NCBI RefSeq assembly: GCF_020497125.1
Contig: NC_059072.1
Location: 77,383,697 to 77,447,696 of the forward strand
Length of the DNA stretch: 64,000 nucleotides
Source of the DNA: Mauremys mutica
Lineage: Eukaryota; Chordata; Testudines; Geoemydidae
Direction: 5' to 3'
A program made the translations under genes and the position numbers. This document shows, one piece after another, positions 55,558-64,000 of the stretch; positions within the stretch are counted from its first letter, which is position 1, and each line of letters starts with the position of its first letter. The notes under the pieces are model-generated. The model made no database searches and had not been told where the DNA came from. It saw nothing but the letters and a program-made list of their open reading frames with translations.

Positions 55558-55780
55558 GATTCATAGATTTGAAAGCCAGAGGGTATCATTAGATCATCTA
55601 GTTTTACCTGTACAACACAAGCCATCGAATTTCACCTGGTTACTCCTGTATTGGGTCCTATACCTTAAGTTTGGCTAAAACATATCTTCCGGAAAAGCAA
55701 CCAGTCTTGATTTGAGAACACCAAGAGATGGGGAATCCATCATTTCCCTTGGTAATTTGTTTAAAATATTGTATGTTATC
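55558..55780 (-). mobile_element. CR1 LINE 3' fragment (older subfamily)
   Basis: The landmarks gattcatagatttgaaagcc, atcattagatcatctag, gaatttcacctggttactcc and agagatggggaatccatcat are in antisense CR1 order. It lies immediately beyond the SINE copy at 55356-55541. Confidence 0.75.
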
Positions 55781-56680
55781 TTTTAACACAAAGTACTTGA
55801 GCCTGCAATCCTTGCTCAGGAAAATTCCCACAGATTTATCCTCCATTAGTGTGTTTGGTACCCTAATCCAAGACCAACTTTCAGTGGATGGAAGAAGAGG
55901 TTTTATGAATTCCATAAGGTATTTGCTGAAAGAGAACTTGTGATTTTGAACAAAGATCCAATACATTTACTAAAGCTTGTTCCGGAAAGCTCTTTCATGT
56001 CCCTCCTAGCTAGTATTGCTCATCAGCCTGTTCTAGAATGGCACTAGCCCAGTTCTCCTTTTGTGCCCAGTTTTGCGGTATGCTGAGGGTCACTAAACCA
56101 ACTATGATTATAAGTTAGGGTGGCATTTAAAAGCACCCAACTATCCTTGGGACTTGCACGGTGCAGCACAAATGAATGCTAAGAGTTGGACCCTGCCCTG
56201 AAAAGCTTACAGAGTTAAGGGTTCTCAGCACCTTGTAGGGATGCTAAAGGATCAGATCTTTAACGTGCAGATATTTACTGGTTTAAAGAACTCTTAAACC
56301 ACTGGAAAAACTGGAGTTTTGCCTCAGTAAGAGTTGCTACACAGACCAAAAGCAGGCATGATCCATAGTACAGGTCAGAACTTCCCTGTCCCAGAGGAAG
56401 CACCAGGAAAAAATGCCCTTCATTAATGCCATTTACTCACCCCCCCCCAGCGCCCACCTCTGTGCAGCTTCCCTTCATCCTTGCTAAGATAATGGGGGGA
56501 AAAACGCAAGGGGATTGCACAACTGAAACTCACAATCCCCAGGGTAGAAAGCAGTGGATTCTTACCGCCCCCCCGCTGAGAGTTGGTGAGGATTAAATAG
56601 CACCCTGCTACTGTTAAGTCCAGCAACAGATTGCTGCCCTCCACAAGCAAGAGCTGTTCAGGGAAGCTTAGGAATTGCTC
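55781..56680. other. Intergenic, nothing recognised with confidence
   Basis: A weak MIR-like patch may lie near 56125-56230 (ggaccctgccctgaaaagct). C-rich homopolymers occur at about 56442 and 56571. Confidence 0.35.
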
Positions 56681-56681
56681 T

Positions 56682-57274
56682 GACTATGTTTGCACTTGGA
56701 GCTGGGGGGTGCAATTGCCAGCTGGAGCAGACATACTTGGGCGAGCTGTCATCACAGATTGCAAGGCCAGAAGGGACCATTCCAGTATAGCACAGGCCAT
56801 AGAACTTCCCCAAAATAATTCCTAGAGCAGATCTTTTAGAAGACACATCCAATCTAGCTTTAAAAATTGTCAGTGATGGAGAAATCCACCACAACCTTTG
56901 GTAAATTGTTCCAATGGTTAATTACTTTCTCTGTTAATAATTTACACCTTAGTTCCAGTCTGAATTTGTCTAGCTTCAGTTCCAGCCATTGGCTCATGTT
57001 AGACCTTGCTCTGCTAGCACAACGAGTGTGCTAAAAATAGTAATGTAGCTGCAGTAGCACAGATACCTGTGACATAGGCTAACCATGCTGAGTACATCCC
57101 TATGGGATTCAGGCAGGTTTGTACTTGGGGCAGCTAGCCCATGCCACTGATAACCACTGCCCATGCGTCCATGACACTGCTACTTTTAGCACTTAGCAAT
57201 AGCTCAGTTAGAGCTAGCATGAGTATGTCTACTCAAGCCTGGAATCATACCCCCAGCTCCAAGGACAGACACAG
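56682..57274. mobile_element. Palindromic DNA transposon split by a CR1 insertion
   Basis: The left arm, 56682-56750, reads ctatgtttgcacttggagct ... gcagacatacttgggcgagc. The right arm, about 57016-57274, ends gagtatgtctactcaagcct, catacccccagctccaagg. The two ends are inverted relatives (cacttggagctgggg against ccccagctccaag). The interior carries gtgtgctaaaaatagtaatg, mirrored by gctacttttagcac. The CR1 fragment at 56751-57015 separates the halves. Confidence 0.7.
56751..57015 (-). mobile_element. CR1 3' fragment nested in a DNA transposon
   Basis: It starts cacagattgcaaggccagaa (antisense CR1 end) and continues ggccatagaacttcccc, aaaattgtcagtgatggag, aattgttccaatggttaatt and gttagaccttgctctgctag. 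Each landmark follows the CR1 3' order. Its insertion postdates the surrounding element. Confidence 0.8.
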
Positions 57275-57359
57275 GCTATGAGACATTTCTTCCTTGGACT
57301 GCTGCCACGCAGAAGGTGCAGGCCAGATGAAGTATGTGTATGCAACAGTGGCTTTAAAT

Positions 57360-57578
57360 CAGTGGTTCTCAAACTTTTGTACTGGTGACCCCTTGCATAT
57401 AGCAAGCCTCTGAGTGCGACCCCCTATATAAATTCAAAATACTTTTTTATATATTTAGCACCATTATAAATGCTGGATGCAAAGCGCGGTTTGGGGTGGA
57501 AGCTGATAGCTTGCGAGCCCCCCATGTAATAACCTCATGACCCCCAAAGGGTCCCGACCCCCAGTTTGAGAACCCCTG
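57360..57578. mobile_element. 219-bp non-autonomous hAT element
   Basis: The ends cagtggttctcaaacttttg and ccagtttgagaacccctg are hAT inverted repeats. The target duplication is ctttaaat (57352-57359) and ctttaaac (57579-57586), 7 of 8 matching. The interior is about ccccttgcatatagcaag and ctcatgacccccaaaggg, non-coding. Confidence 0.85.
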
Positions 57579-57589
57579 CTTTAAACTGT

Positions 57590-58920
57590 TGGGAATCTGG
57601 GAAACTCCCAGAAACAAAATGACTTCCAGTGAAAATCAGAGCAGCCCCAGGTGTGCTATAATTGATAGCAGCACAGCCTAAGCTGACTAGGGGCAGTGGC
57701 ATAGCCCCAAACCTATGCTATGGAGACTCCTCCTCTGACCCACTGTGCATGATCACTGTTTTGGGGATTGTGAGGGGCCCAAAGTTGGGCTGTTTATGGA
57801 GGTCCTACATTGTTCCCCCACTGGTGGACTTTGCCCCTGGCTCTTTGCAGCCACTCTCTACTCCCCTGCAGCAGCATATAAGGGCTGGGACAGGGACCAG
57901 AATTTGTCCCAATGTATTTGGAAAGAGAAACAAGGAGACAAATATTTTCAAAAGGTTTTAGATCTACAGGGCAAATTTCACAGATGTCACTGGCAGGAGT
58001 CATGCTTCTCAATGCCTAGCACGCTGCTTTGAACATTAAGGAGGAAGAGTGCCCATCTGTGGGTGAGGTTTGAATACAGGGACACCAATTCTCTGACTGT
58101 GATTTGATTATTTCATATACAAGGAGGAAACAGAGAGCAAGACACAAATGAACACAAAAGTCCTCTGAGTGTAAGTCATGAAGCATGTGGAGGAGGGGTT
58201 CCTCCCTTTTCCTTCTTTCCACTCCCTCCCCATGAGTACGGCTTACAGATGTTTTCCTGTGCTCTTTATTCTTTTGTTCCTGTTCCCCTCAGTGACCCTT
58301 ACTCTCAATTGAGTCTTTTTTGTCAAATTTTGCTTTCTTCTGAGCCTTTGATCCTATGCTCTGATGCCTCTAACAACTAACCCGACATTGTTATCATTGG
58401 ATTTGCTTTATGATTCTTTACCCCTAGCAGCCCACAAGAAGATCAAGAATTTTGCTTTCCACATTCTCTCTCTCCTCCTCTTGCTGCTACAGGAGAAGAG
58501 AACTCTCACTTATGAAGTCTCACACCTGGTGCTTAGGATGGGTACAATATAAACTGACACATATGGATTAGATTAATAGAAGCATATGTATGAGTGGTCA
58601 TCCCCTCCGTGTTTGGATTTTGTATTGTGGCTTCTTTCATTTTCTCAATCACTGTTCTGGGTACTTAGCTTTTTTTTTTTAAGATCAGTAATAGGGCCAA
58701 ATTCAGAGGATGCACAGGGGGTAAGGACTCCTGTAATAGGCCAGGCCTGCTCACAGTTCCCTGCTCTTGGAAGAAACTTTCACCCACTTATGCAAAGCTG
58801 AATTTGATTCTGGTTCCTCTGCTGTTTTGCTGATTTTGGTGGCTCTACTCAGATTGGAGATTACTATTAATCTGGGGACAGTGGAAGAAAAGGACCCACG
58901 TCTGTTCATGTATGTCGAGG
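57590..58920. other. Intergenic, nothing recognised
   Basis: Short open frames only (60-99 aa) with no known motif. A T-rich run lies at 58671-58680. Confidence 0.35.
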
Positions 58921-58924
58921 GCAT

Positions 58925-59800
58925 ACACACACATTGTTCTTAATGTTTGTGTATTTAGAGAAGGCTTATGACAGAATTCTTAGAGAATTGTTGTAGTGGT
59001 ACCTGCAGTCACACAATCTGTCAGGGACATATGTTCAGACAGAATATCATGGATATGTATGAGGGTAGCACATCAGCAGTGATGTGTAACTGCAGCTGTA
59101 GTGAGTAATTCATTTTGAGGGCAAGTCTACATCAAGGATCAGCATTCAGCCCATTCCTATTTGTGATTGTACTGAACTGAATTATGAGAGAAGTTCCGTG
59201 AATTATGAGAGAAGTTCCGTGGAGCGTGTTTTTCACCCGTGACATTGTTTTGTGTGATGAAGATAAATACAAATATGGAGGACTGCATTAGAAGAAAATG
59301 GCTTACAAATCAGCTGACAAAGGATGGAATACATGTGATGCTTCATTGACAGAGACAATGAGAAACCAATTAAACTAGATGGTACAGAGTTAAAGCCTAT
59401 GCAACAATTTAAATATCTCAGTTCTGTGTTTAACCATTATGGGAATGTGGCTGTGGTTAGGAGCTGCATGAAGAGTGCTTGTTGTAAATGGAGGGAGTTG
59501 ACGAGAATGTTCTGTGATAAAAATATGCCAAGTAAACTAAAGATTACAATTAGGCCAGCCATGATGTTTGCTGGTCAATGAGGAAGAGAGAAGAACAACC
59601 ATTTCACACTGCCGAAAGAGAATGCTCAAGTGGACATGGTTAAGATGAGAAGTGATAGGCTAGGCAATGAAATAGTATGAGCCATGATACAGGCAGCCCC
59701 CATCACAGAACACCGAAGGGAGTCTTGACTAAGATGGCTGGGTCACGTGAGATAATGAGAGTGGGATATGTTGGCCAAAAAATACAAGAGCTAGTAGTCA
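58925..59800 (+). pseudogene. Relic of an RTE-like non-LTR retrotransposon reverse transcriptase
   Basis: Plus-strand frames give successive reverse transcriptase motifs broken by stops and frame changes: VYLEKAYDRILRELL (58955-59000), VGLHQGSAFSPFLFVIV (near 59120-59170, with the finger/palm motif HQGS), a decayed DIVLCDEDK catalytic-box region (near 59240), and MQQFKYLSSVF (59399 on). ML.W and a LGHV-like end lie downstream toward 59750. The order fits RTE-clade elements. The catalytic aspartate pair is destroyed, so it is inactive. A 21-bp tandem duplication interrupts it at 59180-59221. Confidence 0.7.
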
Positions 59801-60079
59801 TGAGGAAAACTAGATAAAGGTGGTTTGAGATGTTGAACGAGGGTATGAAGAAGGTTGGTGTCAGTTTGGAAGTTGTACTTCACAAGAACATTTGAAGACA
59901 AAGAATAAGAGCCATCTGACTCCTATTGAATGGACAAGGAGAAGAGGAAGAATATGTTTTCCTTGGCTAGACAGTTGGGGACCTATTTGAGTGGCATAAA
60001 GTGTAAATGGGCATCTTTGCAAGAGTAATAAGCTTTTTATGGAGTGCATATGAAATCACATACCTCTCTCTCGCTTTCT

Positions 60080-60114
60080 GTCTCTCTCTCTATGTGTGTG
60101 TGTGCGTGTGTAGG
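60080..60114. repeat. CT-rich tract followed by (TG)n
   Basis: A ctctctctctatg stretch is followed by about 7 TG units with one interruption (gtgtgcgtgtg). Simple sequence. Confidence 0.75.
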
Positions 60115-61540
60115 TACAATATTTTGGAGCTTGCACTTCATTCTCTTGTGTGTGATACACAGACTTTTTATGCTGAGCTTAGTGGTTGCACTATCAGTGG
60201 GACTTACCCCAGATCGATCTTACTTATTAAATCATTATCAGTGAGCCACTCAAATTAATGTCTGAAAAGAATATTTTTAATAGTCTGTTTCCTTAGAATT
60301 TCACTGATCACCTACAGTTACTTCTGGATTCTCAGTATGTATCTGACCAAAGGTTAGACTATGACTGGTAGAAGCATAGAGTGAAACTCTATCTTTATTG
60401 CCTGGTGGCATGCAGGCAGAGTGGAAGAAAGTGCTGGCTACAGAGTGGCACAAGATTGGTCCTGCCAGGACTTGTTCACTCTTCACACAGGGCAACTTCA
60501 GTAGGCAAGATTTCACCCTAGACCCCTTCCAGCCAGATAGTAAGAATACAATGACACCTGTAGATGGATGTTTAAGTGTCGTTCTCAGGAGGCAAGTTAC
60601 TGTGAATTGCCATTTCAAATACAGTAGCAAATATGCTGTTGCTCTTGCCCAGCATAAAACAGAATGTAGACCACAATAAGACAATCACAGTACTTCACTG
60701 TGGTATGACCTAACATGGGTCCAATGAAGAAGGAGAAGGAAAACTTACCTGAGTTTTGCAAACTTGCACAATTGCCTTGCAGCTAGACTTGAGCTGGATG
60801 GTGCCAGATGGCATAAAAATGTTCTTAATCTCAGGAATGTTAATATTAATAACTAGACTAATCTAGCATATAACAGGAGGGACAGTGTTCAATATGAAGG
60901 AAAACCATATACTAGAGACCACTCTATAAATACCAAGTAGGAACCAAGTGGAACCTCCTGCACCATGATGATACAGAAAAATGACTGAGTAGAGCAGCTG
61001 GGGCAAAAGCCAAGAGCAATCATTTTTACACATGAGTTTTCATTTTCACCAGAACATGAAAACACTAACACTTCTTTTCCCTTGCCATAATCTGAAACAG
61101 CAGTAAGACCATTTCACACATTTCTGGAGCATTCTTTATGCCATATATATCATTTCTGCTTGATTCCAAGTTGTGCTTCAGCACTGACACAGCCATTGCT
61201 TGGAAGGTAAATGCCCAGGCCACTATCATGCTGCATTTTTAATTTTCGACATATTTGAGCAGAGCATGATGGATGAGCTGTGTGCAAGAAGTGGCGTAAA
61301 CACCTCTTAAAAAACCACAGCTGCACTTACATCAGAGCACTAAAAGTTACACCCCAGGAAAAATCTCTTAAAAAGAGAAGAAAGTATGAAAAATGGAACT
61401 GTTTATATTTAGAGAGGAAACACTTCATTTTAAAGAATATATGGAATGCCAAAGTGAGAAAGTTTAGTGAAATTCCCCTCTGCACAGCACATTATTAGTA
61501 AACAGTATTTGTAATCTTGCAACCAGGCCATCAAAGTGTA
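60115..61540. other. Intergenic, nothing recognised
   Basis: The overlapping frames of 93 aa (+) and 127 aa (-) at about 60301-60684 show no family features. No exon signals that I would trust. Confidence 0.35.
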
Positions 61541-61554
61541 TTCCTCATTGTGAT

Positions 61555-61750
61555 CAAGTATCAGAGGGGTAGCTGTGTTAGTCTGGATCTGTAAAAGCAG
61601 CAAAGAGTCCTGTGGCACCTTATAGACTAACAGACGTATTGAAGCATGAGCTTTTGCGGGTGAATACCCACTTCGTCGGATGCAGGTCACCCACAAAAGC
61701 TCATGCTCCAATACGTCTGTTGGTCTGTAAGGTGCCACAGGACTCTTTGC
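61555..61750. mobile_element. Fold-back element with a perfect 13-bp target duplication
   Basis: The element opens with atcagaggggtagctgtgtt. Its inner arm, agcaaagagtcctgtggc ... gcatgagcttttgcgggtg (about 61600-61662), is repeated inverted as cacccacaaaagctcatgc ... gccacaggactctttgct (about 61688-61750). The spacer holds acttcgtcggatgcag. The word tcctcattgtgat directly flanks it at 61542-61554 and 61751-61763. I know this repeat from turtle genomes. The two open frames that both start MAPYR (61612 + and 61738 -) simply reflect the inverted arms. Confidence 0.85.
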
Positions 61751-61799
61751 TCCTCATTGTGATGTTATTTCTGTTGGGAAACATATTTTTACTTATTGG

Positions 61800-61900
61800 T
61801 ATCATTGTAAGATCTAGCGGTTCCAGCTGAGATCAGGGGCCCAGTGTGCTAGGCACTATACAAACACACAGCAAGGGAGAGTTCATGCACTAAAGCTCTC
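61800..61900 (-). mobile_element. Weak MIR/L2-like tail fragment
   Basis: The segment cccagtgtgctaggcactat acaaacacac resembles a reverse-complemented MIR/L2 3' end. It is short and decayed. Confidence 0.35.
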
Positions 61901-62109
61901 CTAATATAAGGTCCCAAACCTGCAAACAGATACGCACAAGATGCAGACTCAGCAGACTCTAAAAATATTGCAATCTAAATGTGTCATGGTTATTTTAGTT
62001 GATATACATTAAAGTGCATTGCTTCAAGCACAAATCACGGTTGACATTACCTTTAACGTCGCATTGCATCCTCCTTTTTTGCACTGGCATCATGGGCTAT
62101 AAGTAAGGT

Positions 62110-62345
62110 GCAGATTTTTGACAGGGAGGGTAATTTACTGTCACAACAATTTACAAAGGGATGTGGTGAATTCTCCATCACGTGTAGTCTCTGAATCTAG
62201 ACTGGATGGCTCTTTAAAAGATATGCCCTAGCTCAAATAGAAGTTAGGGGATTGATGCAGAGATGCATAGGAGAAGTTAGGTGGCCTGTTATGCAAGAGG
62301 TCAGATCAGACGATCATAACGGTCCCTTCTGAATCTATAAACAAA
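62110..62345 (+). mobile_element. CR1 LINE 3' end
   Basis: The landmarks aacaatttacaaagggatgt, ggtgaattctccatcac, ctagactggatggctctt, aaagatatgccctagctcaa, ggtcagatcagacgatcat and cggtcccttctgaatctata follow plus-oriented CR1 order to the terminus. Confidence 0.82.
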
Positions 62346-63699
62346 GGAAAAGATTAAAGGGAAACTATTTCAGCGCTTGCCTTGTAAAGTTCTTTTTTAT
62401 TAGCCTTTTTTTTCTCAGGCTGCAGACACAAAATATTTAAGACAAAATGTAGCTATCAAATGTACCAGACAAAAAATAAGACCATTTGCTTTTCTGTTAT
62501 TTTCCATAATGGCCATATTGATCCCAGGCAATGGAGTTATACCAGGCATGTACATGGGCCAATTTGCTGATTGTCCAAGATACTTGGCTTTCTGAAGGAC
62601 AAAAAATATTCAGAAATCTTTGTACATTTCAGCTCATTAAGTTGCTAGAGCTTTTTAGGAGTGGGGTGAATTAGTGCTGCTGTGGAAAAGTCTTCTTGAT
62701 TATAGTCTTAGAGGAATCCTGGCCATAAACCATCAAACTTGGGGCAGTTGTAGGTGAGAGGCTCCCCATATACTGTCCTGGTCCCCATTTTTCCCCTGGT
62801 AGCATGACTGGTTTGTAGGCCATACTTCCTCTGGCTAACTGATTTATGGGTGTCCATCCCACCAAGCTGAGAAGGAACTGGGAAGGAATTAATGCTCCTC
62901 AGAAAATTTGGTGGCTCTGTCTTTTTGCCACTGTCCACAGACTTAAGATAACATACAGAACCCCAAAATCACAGTGTCTATTTAGAGGAATTTGTGCCAT
63001 CTCAGAGAAGAAGGTTGTTGTCTCTACTACAGCTTTGTTCCTTTCCCTTCCAACATGATTAGATCTACCTAACTTGACTGTTATTTATACTCATTTGAAT
63101 CTCAAAATGAAGGGGATATTACAGATAATTTATAATTATAAATGCTTTTTCCCTCCTCCCATCTCTCCTTCTTTCGCCACTTGAGCTTGCAGTGATGTCA
63201 TCATTTGTAATATTTTCATTTATAAAATTGGGGAAGTGAATTTATTTCAGTTTCTCTCTTTCTTCTGTCGGCCAATTATCTGTGAATAGACTTTGATGAC
63301 CTCTTCATGTGAACACACTCCATTTGCGAACTATTCGCTTTGACTTCAACAATTCATTATTTGTGGTGTATAGTGGGTGATGTAAGACATGTGTCAGAGT
63401 TTCTACACCTTGAGTGGCAATCTGAAACTATGATTGCTAGGAAGAGGGATGTCAAAGACATTTCAAGATATCTAGGCAAACCTTTCCAGCCTGAACTTTC
63501 ATGCAAACATATATCAGCATGATATTCAGAATACTTTTACTCTGCAAATGGGCTTGTGGACAACAAGGTACTGGCATAAATGTGGAAAATGAATTGAGTG
63601 GGGTGCAAATACAGGCAAAGTGGATTTTACTCAAATAGTTTTTGGGCGCATGGTCCCAGCTCTTTCCATAGCAACAGATTAAGATCACAGAGATAATGA
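62346..63699. other. Intergenic, nothing recognised
   Basis: No exon, RNA gene or repeat family recognised. Confidence 0.35.
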
Positions 63700-63954
63700 G
63701 TTTATCTACATGGGGACATCCTGGAAAATTAATCCAAATTAACTAAAGGTGTGAATTTGAGCTGGATTAGTTAAACCTCATTAAATCCATGTGTGGATGC
63801 TGTTAGTCAGAATTAAAGTGGCCTTTATTCTGTTTAGTTTAATTCACTTCAAAGTGAAAAACTAAACCGAATTAAGGCTACTTTAATTCTGAATGAGGCT
63901 GTTCATGCCTTTAGCTCATTTGGATTAATTTTCATGGAGGTCCACATGTAGACA
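63700..63954. mobile_element. 255-bp palindromic DNA transposon (MITE)
   Basis: The left end tctacatggggacatcctgg aaaattaatcc and the reverse complement of the right end, gtctacatgtggacctccatg aaaattaatcc, match well. Inner inverted pairs follow: gaattaaagtggccttt against ctactttaattctg, and tttagtttaattcac against aaaactaaacc. Nearly the whole length can fold on itself. A target duplication is not evident. Confidence 0.65.
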
Positions 63955-64000
63955 ACCCAGTGTTATGGTTTCAGTGTAAAACCAATCTTATGAGACTCTA

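Noticed and set aside
61430..61830. Two genes with the same MAPYR start on opposite strands
   Set aside because: They are the two inverted arms of one fold-back repeat.
1..64000. A novel defence, biosynthetic or other multi-gene system
   Set aside because: The window has one vertebrate developmental gene and transposon relics; no cluster of unknown genes is present.

Overview
This is a vertebrate nuclear window, almost certainly from a turtle (Testudines, probably a cryptodire). That rests on the mobile elements: two tRNA-derived SINEs of the tortoise Pol III type, many 3' ends of CR1 LINEs (one with the reptile/bird CR1 octamer tail), hAT and PIF/Harbinger-like non-autonomous DNA transposons, and a fold-back element beginning tcagaggggtagctgtg that I associate with turtle genomes. 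Introns, GT-AG splice sites and interspersed repeats exclude a prokaryote.

The window holds one protein-coding gene that I can support: ALX1 (CART1), a paired-type homeobox transcription factor. It is complete on the + strand as four coding exons (15379-15604, 18698-19002, 22976-23104, 38251-38571). Together they encode 326 aa with a homeodomain at residues about 132-191 and a C-terminal OAR motif. Introns are about 3.1, 4.0 and 15.1 kb. The third intron carries most of the mobile DNA.

Layout. 1-5.8 kb: AT-rich intergenic DNA with two small hAT elements and one SINE. 5.8-15.2 kb: a block upstream of ALX1 with almost no recognisable repeats and visibly more CpG than its flanks; it looks like a developmental-gene methylation valley. 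15.2-39 kb: ALX1, from a TATA-like promoter to a poly(A) signal at 38861. Introns 1 and 2 are nearly repeat-free. Intron 3 contains a 1.9-kb composite element with two kinds of tandem repeat, one an approximately 70-bp minisatellite with higher-order organisation, followed by a MIR-like SINE, nested Harbinger-like elements, a long inverted repeat, CR1 fragments and microsatellites. 39-64 kb: downstream desert with layered transposon relics, including a decayed RTE-like reverse transcriptase, an L3/CR1-type LINE tail and several nested insertions, but no host exon that I can recognise.

I found no novel multi-gene system. The most unusual structures are the higher-order minisatellite in ALX1 intron 3, a fold-back element with a perfect 13-bp target duplication, a roughly 0.5-kb inverted repeat of unknown family at 33.9-34.4 kb, and the nested-insertion chronologies.
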